Below are positions 1-8,209 of a stretch of 64,000 nucleotides of DNA, piece after piece. The stretch comes from Bacteroidota bacterium (GTDB lineage Bacteria > Bacteroidota > Bacteroidia > Flavobacteriales > Flavobacteriaceae). A program made the translations under genes and the position numbers. How positions within the stretch are numbered: position 1 is the stretch's first letter; each line of letters begins with the position of its first letter. The notes beneath the pieces were generated by a model. That model was given only the letters and a program-made list of their open reading frames with translations, was not told the origin of the DNA and made no database searches. The stretch is taken from assembly GCA_018267095.1 (NCBI GenBank), contig JAFDZC010000012.1:37494-101493 (forward strand), read 5' to 3'.

Positions 1-240
1 CGCTGCCATCCCTCACGCACTGATAGATTGCAGATTAACGAATAACGATTGTTGATTTCAGAATCAAGAGCAATGAGTTTAGCAGAATGAGTGAAGTCAA
101 AATTTAAAATACAGAAAATGCTTCCGACAGACACCCGCGTGAGCGGTTGAAGCTAAGTGCCGCGCACTGCGTAAAACGCGACCCGCAGGGGCACGCCCAA
201 AACAAAAGAGTTTTAATCATCATAATCATTAACCAACAAA
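1..240. repeat. Intergenic composite repeat (heptamer tract plus inverted GC-rich block)
   Basis: No gene is visible here. Bases 25-66 read as six consecutive 7-base units of the loose form NGATTNN. Bases 136-201 are a GC-rich block that matches, in reverse complement, bases 48000-48065 at 62 of 66 positions by my count. Bases 5-20 (gccatccctcacgcac) resemble the tail of the same family of block in the other orientation, so the heptamer tract may be flanked by two blocks. The element sits directly upstream of the LytTR regulator gene. Confidence 0.75.
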
Positions 241-987
241 ATGCAAACTTTAATTATTGAAGACGAAAAACCCGCAGCACGCCTCTTGCAACGCAAACTT
301 GAAAAACTGGGCGTGGGCGTGAGTACGATGCTGCATTCAGTGCAAGAAGCCATTGAGTGGTTCGCGCAAAACCAGCATCCGGATTTGATTTTTCTGGATA
401 TTCAGCTTTCGGACGGTTTGTCGTTTGAGATTTTTGAAACTATTGAAATCAAAAGTGCGATTATTTTTACCACGGCTTACGATCAGTATGCGCTCAAGGC
501 TTTTAAACTCAACAGTATTGATTATTTGCTCAAGCCTATTGACGAGGATGAATTAGAAGCCGCCGTGCGCAAATTTCAATCCGCGCAAGCCAAAGCTCCG
601 GCTTTTGATATGGAGCAAATCAGACAGATGTTTCAACCGCCGCAACCGAGCTTTAAAAAGCGGTTTACGGTAAAAGTGGGCCAGCAAATCAAAGTGATTC
701 CGATAGAAGAAGTCGAGTGTTTTTACAGCGAGAACAAAGGCACTTATCTGCACACTTTTGACAACCGAAATTACTTGCTTGAAACTTCGCTCGATGTGCT
801 CGAACAAGAACTTGACAAACAAGTTTTTTTCAGGGTAAGCAGAAAGTATATTTTGCCTATGAAAGCCATTCGCGAGATATCGGTGTATTCAAATTCAAGG
901 CTTAAAATTTTGCTTCCAACGTACAACGAAGACGAGATCATTGTGAGCCGAGAACGCGTTTCTGATTTTAAAAATTGGATAGGATAA
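241..987 (+). CDS. LytTR-family response regulator
   Basis: Two-component response regulator of 248 residues. The receiver domain (about 1-115) has the acidic pocket at E7-E9, the phospho-acceptor aspartate D53 in FLDIQLSDG, a conserved threonine near 78 and lysine K98 in the LLKPID motif. The LytTR DNA-binding domain covers about 140-248 (FTVKVGQQIKVIP, then FFRVSRKYILP). Such proteins normally receive phosphate from a 5TM/7TM-type sensor kinase that is usually adjacent. Here the 240 bases upstream hold only repeats and the downstream gene is divergent in function and opposite in strand, so the partner kinase is not in view. The ATG follows an A-rich stretch with no clear Shine-Dalgarno, as is common in this phylum. 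Confidence 0.93.
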   Translation: MQTLIIEDEKPAARLLQRKLEKLGVGVSTMLHSVQEAIEWFAQNQHPDLIFLDIQLSDGLSFEIFETIEIKSAIIFTTAYDQYALKAFKLNSIDYLLKPIDEDELEAAVRKFQSAQAKAPAFDMEQIRQMFQPPQPSFKKRFTVKVGQQIKVIPIEEVECFYSENKGTYLHTFDNRNYLLETSLDVLEQELDKQVFFRVSRKYILPMKAIREISVYSNSRLKILLPTYNEDEIIVSRERVSDFKNWIG

Positions 988-1082
988 ACTTAATTTATTC
1001 AACTAAGTAATTTTGTTTAAAAAACTAGAAAACAGAAATTTAATTTTTTGATATAGAATTTATCTATTGCCTTTTTTTGAGC

Positions 1083-2105
1083 TTATTTACTCAATCGGTG
1101 CAAGGTGTACACCGTAAAACTCAACAAGATAAAAGCGCCGATTTGGTGCATCAACCCAAGTGAAATCGGAACGTAGTTGAGCAGGGTAAAAACGCCCAAA
1201 GCAAACTGAACAAAGACCATCGCAAACATCGCATAGATGCCTTTTTGTTGTTGCGCGTCTAAGCTAAATTTTCGCGATTTAATCATCAACCAAACAATCA
1301 AACCAACCACAATATAAGCCAAAGTTCTGTGTACCAATTGCACGCCGCTTTTGCCTTCGGTCAGGTTGAGCAATACACTTTTCTGTTCAATCCAAACGCT
1401 GTCGTGAATAAGTTGTCCGTCACTCATCAGCGGCCAATGATTGTGGATAAGTCCGGCGTTGAGTCCGGCCACAAAACCGCCGTAGATGATTTGAACAATC
1501 AGCGCAATCAAAGCCCATCGCGTTATTTTTCTGAGCTCAATGACAGGTGTTTTGCGTTCGGGATAAATCAAATCCAAAGCCACCCAAAGCGTATACGCAA
1601 ACGTCAAAAACGCAAAAGTCAAGTGTAGTGAAAGTCTGAAATGGCTTACATCCGGATTGTCTACGAGTCCGCTTTTGACCATAAACCAACCAAAAAATCC
1701 TTGCAAAGCGCCCATGCCCAATAGCGTAAAGCATTTTTTGAGCGTGCTTGGATCAAGTCGTTTTTTGAGCCAGAAATAAGCAAACGGAATGAGGAACACC
1801 AACCCAATGACGCGGCCAATCAGACGGTGGAACCACTCCCAGAAATAAATAAACTTGTAATCTGAAAGCGTAAAGTTGTTGTGAATGTTGATCTTTTGAT
1901 ACTCAGGAAACTTCTGGTATTCCTCAAAAGCGTGTTGCCAAGCGGCCTCGCTCATCGGTGGAAATGTGTCAGTCACCAAATGCCAATCGGTCATCGATAG
2001 GCCTGAATTGGTTAGCCGCGTAATTCCGCCCACAAGCACCATTATAAACACCAACACACAGCCGCTGAGCAGCCATAAAATCACAGATTTGTTATTTGTT
2101 TTCAT
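1083..2105 (-). CDS. ctaA: Heme A synthase (COX15/CtaA family)
   Basis: Membrane enzyme that oxidises the C8 methyl of heme O to the formyl group of heme A for aa3-type cytochrome oxidases. The protein has about eight hydrophobic segments. Family signatures are GGITRLTNSGLSMTDW in the first loop and WEWFHRLIGRVIGL, whose histidine is a likely heme ligand; further histidines occur in NHWPLMSDGQLIHDS and LVHRTLAY. I place the start at the ATG at 2105 (MKTNNKSVILWLL, about 340 residues) because the 24 residues encoded upstream in frame are charged and unlike the family. A heme A enzyme implies a second, heme-A terminal oxidase elsewhere, since the cbb3 oxidase in this window does not use heme A. 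Confidence 0.92.
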   Translation of the reverse strand: MKTNNKSVILWLLSGCVLVFIMVLVGGITRLTNSGLSMTDWHLVTDTFPPMSEAAWQHAFEEYQKFPEYQKINIHNNFTLSDYKFIYFWEWFHRLIGRVIGLVFLIPFAYFWLKKRLDPSTLKKCFTLLGMGALQGFFGWFMVKSGLVDNPDVSHFRLSLHLTFAFLTFAYTLWVALDLIYPERKTPVIELRKITRWALIALIVQIIYGGFVAGLNAGLIHNHWPLMSDGQLIHDSVWIEQKSVLLNLTEGKSGVQLVHRTLAYIVVGLIVWLMIKSRKFSLDAQQQKGIYAMFAMVFVQFALGVFTLLNYVPISLGLMHQIGAFILLSFTVYTLHRLSK

Positions 2106-2219
2106 GATTAGGTTGTATTTTTTTTGAAGCTTTTTCCTGCTGTTCACTGCAATCTTTGCCTCGAACACCTTCGGCAAAGGATTTCCGTTGCCATCAGGGC
2201 TAGGGCTATGGTATATTCT

Positions 2220-3647
2220 CTATGTAGCTATTTTTTTTAATCCCATTTGGTTGGCCTTGCGCATCATAAATTCATAAGCTGCATTGTATTCGTTGGCAAT
2301 TTCGCCTTCTAAAATAGCTTCTTTGATGGCTTCTTTGAGCATGCCAATTTCGCGCGATGGCGGTAAATTAAACATCTCCATAATTTCTTCGCCGGTAATG
2401 GGCGGTTGAAAATTGCGCACGTGGTCGCGTTCTTCAACTTCTACTATTTTTCGGCGAACGATTTCAAAGTTTTTATGATACTTTTTAAACTTAATTGGGT
2501 TTTTGGTCGTGATGTCGGCTTCGCACAAAATCATCAGTGATTCTACATCTTCTCCGGCGTCAAAAACCAATCGGCGCACGGCTGAGTCTGTAACCAAATC
2601 TTGCGAAAGCACAATGGGTCTTGAACTCATCATGACCATTTTTTGTACAAACTTCATTTTCTGATTCAGTGGCATATGCAAACGTTCAAAGATTTTCTTG
2701 ACCATTTTTCCACCCAAAAACTCGTGTCCGTGAAATGTCCAACCTTGCTTTTTATGGAAGCGTTTGGTAGGCGCCTTGCCAATATCGTGTAACAAAGCAG
2801 CCCAGCGCAACCAGAGGTTATCGGTTTTGGGACAAATATTATCAACTACTTCTAGCGTGTGGTAAAAGTTGTTTTTATGGGTTTGCCCTTCAATTTCTTC
2901 CACATTATTGAGCGCGGTCAATTCAGGCAAAATCAAATCGAGCAAACCGGTTTGGTACAACAGCAGAAATCCTTCAGAAGGTTGTTGAGTCAATAAAATC
3001 TTGTTGAGTTCTTCCACAATGCGCTCGCCTGAGATAATCTTGATACGTTCGTTGTTTTTACCAATCGCATTCAATGATTGATCTTCGATTTCAAAATCAA
3101 GTTGGTTGGCAAAACGAATGGCACGCAACATTCTCAGCGGATCATCTGAATAGGTTATGTCCGGATCAAGTGGTGTACGAATGATTTTGTTCTTTAAATC
3201 TTCTAAGCCATTAAACGGATCAAGTAAATCTCCGTAAGTTTCTGAATTTAAAGAAAGTGCGAGTGCGTTTATAGTAAAATCGCGACGGTTTTGATCGTCT
3301 TCTAAAGTACCGTTTTGAACCACAGGATTGCGACTTTCAAAAAAGTAACTTTCTTTTCGGGCGCCCACAAATTCTATGTCGGTATCGTCAAAGCGCAACA
3401 TGGCTGTTCCGTAGTTTTTAAACACTTGAACTTTGGGTTTGTTGGGCAAAAGCTCGGCTACTTTTAAAGCCAAATCAATGCCGCTGCCCACGGTGACAAT
3501 GTCAATGTCTTTTTTGAAATTTCGTTGTAGTAAAAAGTCGCGCACAAATCCGCCAATTACATAACTTGGAACGCCCATTTCTGCCGAAGCTTTTGAGACC
3601 ACTTCAAAAATAGGATGCTGCAAAGCGTTAGAATAATTTGATTTCAT
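2220..3647 (-). CDS. cca: CCA-adding tRNA nucleotidyltransferase
   Basis: Adds or repairs the 3'-CCA end of tRNAs. Class II nucleotidyltransferase head domain: GGFVRD at about 32-37 and the catalytic DID at 47-49, followed by [11 protein letters not shown] near residue 120, which belongs to the family's nucleotide-selecting region. A C-terminal HD domain ([13 protein letters not shown] near 284-296) is typical of the Bacteroidota and many bacterial forms and often gives phosphatase/phosphodiesterase activity. Length 475 is normal. The ATG abuts the stop codon of the upstream Sua5/TsaC gene with no base between, so the two tRNA-maturation genes are co-transcribed and probably translationally coupled. 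Confidence 0.94.
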   Translation of the reverse strand: MKSNYSNALQHPIFEVVSKASAEMGVPSYVIGGFVRDFLLQRNFKKDIDIVTVGSGIDLALKVAELLPNKPKVQVFKNYGTAMLRFDDTDIEFVGARKESYFFESRNPVVQNGTLEDDQNRRDFTINALALSLNSETYGDLLDPFNGLEDLKNKIIRTPLDPDITYSDDPLRMLRAIRFANQLDFEIEDQSLNAIGKNNERIKIISGERIVEELNKILLTQQPSEGFLLLYQTGLLDLILPELTALNNVEEIEGQTHKNNFYHTLEVVDNICPKTDNLWLRWAALLHDIGKAPTKRFHKKQGWTFHGHEFLGGKMVKKIFERLHMPLNQKMKFVQKMVMMSSRPIVLSQDLVTDSAVRRLVFDAGEDVESLMILCEADITTKNPIKFKKYHKNFEIVRRKIVEVEERDHVRNFQPPITGEEIMEMFNLPPSREIGMLKEAIKEAILEGEIANEYNAAYEFMMRKANQMGLKKIAT

Positions 3648-4214
3648 TTACGGACGAATAATTTTTACCTGTGCGTCTTGGGTTAATTTGATAATCGTCG
3701 AAGGCTTGGCTCCCGATTTTTCGCGGTGCAAATTTACTACATAGTCAACACCCTTGATAATTTCGGGTGAAATTTCTTTGAAAGAAGTAGGAGTAGGCAG
3801 CCCGGATATATTGGCAGAAGTAGAGACCAGCGGTTTTTTCATGCGCTCCATAAGCTTGTAGCAAAACGGTTCTTTGACGATTCTGATGCCCAAAGTTTGA
3901 TCTGGAGCAATCAAGTTTGCCGCTACATTTTTGGGGTTATCCAAGATGAGTGTTGTTGGTTTTTCGGACAAATCTAATATTTGCCAAGCCACCTCGGGAA
4001 TTTCTTTAAAAACCTGATATATCATGCGTTCACCGTTCATGAGGCAAATCATACTTTTGGCTTCTTCGCGTTGTTTGAGTTGATAAATTTTCTGAACCGC
4101 TTCAGAATTGGTGGCATCACAGCCTATGCCCCAAACGGTATCGGTCGGATACAATATGATTCCGCCTTGCTGAATGACTTCAAATGCTTTGTGTACTTCG
4201 GTATTGATATCCAT
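3648..4214 (-). CDS. tsaC: L-threonylcarbamoyladenylate synthase (Sua5/YciO/YrdC family)
   Basis: Makes threonylcarbamoyl-AMP from threonine, bicarbonate and ATP, the first step of t6A37 modification of ANN-decoding tRNAs. YrdC-fold signatures are PTDTVWGIGCDATNSEAV at the N-terminus, KQR shortly after, and STSANISGLPTPTSF in the C-terminal half. I use the ATG at 4214 (MDINTEVHKAF, 188 residues); the reading frame is open to a TTG at 4232 but the added six residues do not look conserved. It lacks the extra C-terminal Sua5 domain, so it is the short TsaC form. YciO-type paralogues of uncertain function look similar, which limits the exact assignment. First gene of a two-gene unit with cca. Confidence 0.87.
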   Translation of the reverse strand: MDINTEVHKAFEVIQQGGIILYPTDTVWGIGCDATNSEAVQKIYQLKQREEAKSMICLMNGERMIYQVFKEIPEVAWQILDLSEKPTTLILDNPKNVAANLIAPDQTLGIRIVKEPFCYKLMERMKKPLVSTSANISGLPTPTSFKEISPEIIKGVDYVVNLHREKSGAKPSTIIKLTQDAQVKIIRP

Positions 4215-4284
4215 AGCAAAAATTTGCCGCAAAGATAATAAACCACAGTTTTTTTAGTGGCCAAAAATGAATGATTCTTTTGAG

Positions 4285-4292
4285 TATATTTG
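4285..4292 (+). promoter_or_regulatory. Putative -7 promoter element of the pse operon
   Basis: TATATTTG matches the Bacteroidota -7 consensus TAnnTTTG and lies 18 bases before the pseB ATG. No good -33 TTG is visible at the usual 19-21 base spacing. Confidence 0.55.
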
Positions 4293-4310
4293 CTCATTAA
4301 AATTGAACAA

Positions 4311-5324
4311 ATGCTTAGCAACAAATCCATTCTAATTACCGGCGGAACCGGTTCACTCGGCAAAGAACTTACCAAAACCATATTGCAAAAATGGCCCGAT
4401 GTAAAACGATTGGTCATTTATTCTCGAGACGAACAAAAACAATATCAAATGGCTCAGGAATTTCCAGAGTCAAAATATGCGGCGATTCGCTATTTTATTG
4501 GTGATGTCCGCGATTTAGAACGTCTCAAACGCGCCTTCAACGGAATTGATTATGTTATTCATGCCGCAGCGATGAAGCATGTGCACATAGCCGAATACAA
4601 TCCGGATGAATGTGTCAAAACCAATATAGGCGGTGCTGAGAATGTCATCAAAGCTGCTTTGTCATCGAACGTAACCAAAGTTGTAGCTTTGTCTACCGAT
4701 AAAGCTTGCGCACCGATTAATCTGTACGGAGCGACCAAACTTACTTCTGATAAATTATTTATCGCAGCCAATAACATTAAAGGCCGTCAAGACATTCGTT
4801 TTTCGGTGGTACGCTACGGAAATGTTATGGGGTCAAACGGTTCGGTAATTCCGTACTTTATGGCCAAACGCGATGAAGGTGTTTTGCCGATTACAGATCC
4901 AACCATGACGCGATTTAACATTTCGCTCCAAGGCGGTGTAGATATGGTTTTGCATGCGCTAGACCAAGCTTGGGGTGGAGAATTGTTTGTGCCGAAAATT
5001 CCTTCATACAGAATTCTTGATGTAGCTCAAGCCATTGCCCCCAATTGTGAACATCGCGTGATTGGGATTCGCCCGGGCGAGAAAATTCACGAAGAAATGA
5101 TTACGGCTTCTGACTCATTTACGACTTATGATTTAGGAAAGTATTATGTGATTTTACCACAAGTAACTAATTGGAATTTAGAAGATTATAAAAAAGAATT
5201 CAATGCTCGTTTAGTACCGCAAGGATTTAGTTATACATCAGGTGATAACACTGAATGGGAAACTGTAGAATCGATGCGCAGTCAAATTAAAGAACATTTG
5301 TATTCTGATTTTCAACCCAAATAA
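4311..5324 (+). CDS. pseB: UDP-N-acetylglucosamine 4,6-dehydratase (inverting)
   Basis: First step of CMP-pseudaminic acid synthesis: converts UDP-GlcNAc to the UDP-2-acetamido-2,6-dideoxy-beta-L-arabino-4-hexulose. Extended short-chain dehydrogenase with the Rossmann motif TGGTGSLGKEL near residues 10-20, a DVRD motif, STDKACAPINLYGATK containing the active-site lysine pairs, and a C-terminal RPGEKIHEEMI typical of PseB/FlaA1. I start at the ATG at 4311 (MLSNKSILITGG, 337 residues), since the upstream in-frame residues overlap the promoter. It opens a chain of eight same-strand genes with overlaps or very short gaps, and pseC starts 5 bases after its stop. Confidence 0.95.
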   Translation: MLSNKSILITGGTGSLGKELTKTILQKWPDVKRLVIYSRDEQKQYQMAQEFPESKYAAIRYFIGDVRDLERLKRAFNGIDYVIHAAAMKHVHIAEYNPDECVKTNIGGAENVIKAALSSNVTKVVALSTDKACAPINLYGATKLTSDKLFIAANNIKGRQDIRFSVVRYGNVMGSNGSVIPYFMAKRDEGVLPITDPTMTRFNISLQGGVDMVLHALDQAWGGELFVPKIPSYRILDVAQAIAPNCEHRVIGIRPGEKIHEEMITASDSFTTYDLGKYYVILPQVTNWNLEDYKKEFNARLVPQGFSYTSGDNTEWETVESMRSQIKEHLYSDFQPK

Positions 5325-5329
5325 AAAGC

Positions 5330-6517
5330 ATGATACCGTACGGAAAACAAAATATTACACAAGCGGATATTGATGCAGTAAGTGTGGCGCTGCAAGGTGA
5401 TTTCCTCACACAAGGCCCGACGATTTTGGCTTTTGAACAAGCTTTTTCAAAATACATAGGTTGCCAATATTCAGTGGCGGTGGCCAACGGAACTGCCGCT
5501 TTGCATTTATCTGCTTTGGCGCTCAATGTACAACCGGGTCAAAAAATCATTACCACTCCGCTCACCTTTGCAGCTTCAGCCAATTGTATTCGTTATTGTG
5601 GAGGAGAAGTTGTCTTTGCTGATATTGATCCGCAAACCTATTTACTCGATATTCAAAAAGTTAGGACTTTATTAGAAGCCTCACCCCGCGGAACTTACCA
5701 CGGAATTGTTCCGGTTGATTTTGCCGGAAATGCTGTAAATCTTGAAACGTTCAGAAAATTGGCCGATGAGTACGGATTGTGGTTGCTTGAAGATGCCTGC
5801 CATGCTCCGGGCGGTTTTTTTACCGACAGTCAAGATAAAAAGCAGTATTGTGGTAATGGTCAGTATGCTGATTTAGCGATTTTTTCATTTCATCCGGTCA
5901 AGCACATTGCTACCGGCGAGGGCGGAATGATCACCACCAACGACGAAAAATTATATCACAAATTACTTGAGTTGCGCACCCACGGGATTACTCGAGATGT
6001 TAGTCAATTCAAAAATTCAAAAGCTTTTGCCGCCGGACAAGAAGTTGGCGCTGATGAGCCTTATCCGGGTTGGTATATGGAAATGCAAACCTTGGGTTAT
6101 AACTATCGATTTACCGATTTTCAAGCTGCTTTAGGCATCAGTCAACTCTCGAGAGCCAATGAAGGTATCGAGCGCAGAAGAGCCATTGCTGCGCGCTATC
6201 AAAAAGCGTTTGCGAATCAATCGTTTATCAAAGGACAATCAGGTATTGTTCAAGGACATGCCTATCATTTGTATGTGATTGAAGTGCCGAATCGTCTGGG
6301 TTTGTATAACTATTTGCGCACCCAACAAATTTTTGCTCAAATACATTATATTCCGTGTCATTTGATGCCCTATTACAGAGATTTAGGTTGGACTGAAGGC
6401 GATTTGCCGGTAGCCGAAACTTATTACAAGCACTGCATTAGTTTGCCGATGTACCCAACACTCACCGATGAGCAACAAGATTTTGTGATTCAAACCATCC
6501 AAGATTTCTATGTCTAA
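5330..6517 (+). CDS. pseC: UDP-4-amino-4,6-dideoxy-N-acetyl-beta-L-altrosamine transaminase
   Basis: PLP-dependent aminotransferase of the DegT/DnrJ/EryC1 family that aminates the PseB product, using glutamate as amino donor in characterised relatives. Visible landmarks: NGTAALHLSALAL for phosphate binding, EDACHAPGGFF, and FSFHPVKHIATGEGGM in which K191 should be the PLP lysine. The C-terminal YNYRFTDFQAALGISQL and the IHYIPCHLMPYY region are typical of sugar aminotransferases, and the 395-residue length is normal. The end of this gene overlaps the start of pseF by 8 bases. Confidence 0.94.
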   Translation: MIPYGKQNITQADIDAVSVALQGDFLTQGPTILAFEQAFSKYIGCQYSVAVANGTAALHLSALALNVQPGQKIITTPLTFAASANCIRYCGGEVVFADIDPQTYLLDIQKVRTLLEASPRGTYHGIVPVDFAGNAVNLETFRKLADEYGLWLLEDACHAPGGFFTDSQDKKQYCGNGQYADLAIFSFHPVKHIATGEGGMITTNDEKLYHKLLELRTHGITRDVSQFKNSKAFAAGQEVGADEPYPGWYMEMQTLGYNYRFTDFQAALGISQLSRANEGIERRRAIAARYQKAFANQSFIKGQSGIVQGHAYHLYVIEVPNRLGLYNYLRTQQIFAQIHYIPCHLMPYYRDLGWTEGDLPVAETYYKHCISLPMYPTLTDEQQDFVIQTIQDFYV

Positions 6518-7196
6518 AATTGCCATCATACCGGCTCGAGGCGGAAGCAAACGCATCCCGCGAAAGAACATTCGTGACTTTCTCGGAAAACCTATTTTGG
6601 CTTATGCGATTGAAGCCGCTCAAAAAAGTGGTTTGTTTGACAAGGTAATCGTATCAACCGATGATGTAGAAATAGCGCAAATTGCTCGACAGTTCGGTGC
6701 TGAAACGCCTTTTGTCCGCAGCGCGCAAAACAGTAATGACACCGCAACCACAGCCGATGTTTTGCTTGAAGTTTTAGATTTTTACAAACAACAAAATATT
6801 CCATTTGACCAAGGGGTTTGCATTTATCCGTGCGCGCCTTTTGTAAAGGCTGATTTGCTTACAGAGGCGTCAGAAGTTTTGCAAAAACACAAAGCCGATG
6901 TAGTTTTTCCGGTTATTCGGTACGGACATCCGATTCAAAGAGCTTTGAAACTTGATGAGAATGGAAAAATCAGCGCTTTTTTTGATGGTTATGCCCAAAG
7001 CCGAACCCAAGATTTAGAAGTTGCTTTTCACGATGCGGGGATGTTTTACTTTTTTGAGGTTGCAAGATTTGAACAAACCAAATCGCTCAGAACAGAAAAT
7101 ACCATCGCCATTGAAATTGACGAAAATAATGCTCAAGATATTGACAGCGAATCAGACTGGCAGTTGGCCGAACTCAAATATCAAAACCAAAAATGA
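6510..7196 (+). CDS. pseF: Pseudaminic acid cytidylyltransferase
   Basis: Activates pseudaminic acid with CTP to CMP-pseudaminic acid, the donor for glycosyltransferases. The N-terminus carries the CMP-sialate synthase-type signature IPARGGSKRIPRKNI followed by GKPILAYAIEAA, and there is a VSTDD motif near residue 50. Length 228 is normal for PseF and shorter than bifunctional NeuA forms. It overlaps pseC by 8 bases and shares an ATGA stop/start overlap with the next gene, indicating translational coupling. The choice of PseF over NeuA or LegF rests on the neighbouring pseB, pseC and pseI. Confidence 0.92.
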   Translation: MSKIAIIPARGGSKRIPRKNIRDFLGKPILAYAIEAAQKSGLFDKVIVSTDDVEIAQIARQFGAETPFVRSAQNSNDTATTADVLLEVLDFYKQQNIPFDQGVCIYPCAPFVKADLLTEASEVLQKHKADVVFPVIRYGHPIQRALKLDENGKISAFFDGYAQSRTQDLEVAFHDAGMFYFFEVARFEQTKSLRTENTIAIEIDENNAQDIDSESDWQLAELKYQNQK

Positions 7197-8209
7197 GACA
7201 ATACCAATGTTTGAATCAAAGGGTTTTTGCATCGCGGGCTTTTCATATTGAGCCGATTCGCGATCAAGATCAGCATTCGATTATGAACATTCGCAACGAG
7301 CAATTGTATCATTTGCGTCAGGCCGAGCCATTAACACCTGAAAAACAAGCCAATTATTTTGCAACGGTCGTGGCCGGTTTATTCAAGCAAGAAAAACCTT
7401 CTCAGTTGCTTTTTTCTTTTTTTGAGAACGATGAATTTATCGGTTATGGTGGTTTGGTACACATGAATTGGATTGATTTGAATGCTGAGATTTCGTTTGT
7501 GATGCGCACCGAATTAGAACAAGAACACTTTGCGTATTATTGGCAAAATTATTTACAACTTATTGAGCAAGTAGCTTTTGAAGGTTTAAATTTTCACAAA
7601 ATATTTACCTATGCGTTTGATTTGCGACCGCATTTGTATTCGGTTCTTGAATCTTGTGGTTTTAAAAAAGAAGCCAGATTGCCTGAGCATTGTCAATTTG
7701 AAAACAAGTTTTATGATGTGGTGTATCACGCTAAAATAAACCGCAGACTTAGTTTTAGAAAAGCCGATGAAACGGATATGCAGCGTTATTTTGATTGGGC
7801 CAATGATGTCAGTGTTCGAGAACATTCGTATCAGTCTGAAGCGATTTCTTTTGAGACCCACCAATGGTGGTTTTCAAATAAAATCAAGGACGATTCTTGC
7901 ATGATGCTTGTTTTTGAAAATCATATAAAGCAAGCCGTCGGGCAAGTGCGCATTCAAAATAATTCAGAACAACAAGCCATCATCGGAATATCCATTGATA
8001 AACACCACCGCGGAAAAGGCTATGCAAGCAGTATGATTGCACAAGCCAGCGATTTTTTTCTAAAACAAAATCCCACGGCCGTCATCAACGCGTTTGTAAA
8101 ATTGACTAATCCGGCCTCGGCCCAAGCATTTTTAAAAGCGGGTTACAGACTTGATAAATCGCTAGATTATCAGCAAATTCCCAGTCAACAATACACCAAA
8201 AGTTTATGA
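7193..8209 (+). CDS. Tandem GNAT acetyltransferase; C-terminal half PseH-like
   Basis: Two GNAT folds in one 338-residue chain. The C-terminal domain (about 180-338) has DWANDVSVREHSYQSEAIS, HQWWFSNKI and the acetyl-CoA loop HHRGKGYASS (R-x-x-G-x-A form). It resembles the GNAT domain joined to PseG in some bacteria and fits PseH, which acetylates the 4-amino group of the PseC product. The N-terminal domain (about 15-175) follows the RimJ/RimL pattern (IRNEQ, LTPEKQANYF, FIGYGGLVHMNW, then VLESCGFKKE), but its R-x-x-G-x-G loop is replaced by ELEQEHFAYYW, so it may bind acetyl-CoA poorly or be structural. ATGA overlaps link it to pseF and pseI. A PseG-type nucleotidase would be expected here in many clusters and is absent. 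Confidence 0.82.
   Translation: MRQYQCLNQRVFASRAFHIEPIRDQDQHSIMNIRNEQLYHLRQAEPLTPEKQANYFATVVAGLFKQEKPSQLLFSFFENDEFIGYGGLVHMNWIDLNAEISFVMRTELEQEHFAYYWQNYLQLIEQVAFEGLNFHKIFTYAFDLRPHLYSVLESCGFKKEARLPEHCQFENKFYDVVYHAKINRRLSFRKADETDMQRYFDWANDVSVREHSYQSEAISFETHQWWFSNKIKDDSCMMLVFENHIKQAVGQVRIQNNSEQQAIIGISIDKHHRGKGYASSMIAQASDFFLKQNPTAVINAFVKLTNPASAQAFLKAGYRLDKSLDYQQIPSQQYTKSL

Noticed and set aside
6510-6517. Overlap of pseC and pseF as a frameshift
   Set aside because: Both proteins have complete family ends and starts; an 8-base overlap is ordinary translational coupling.
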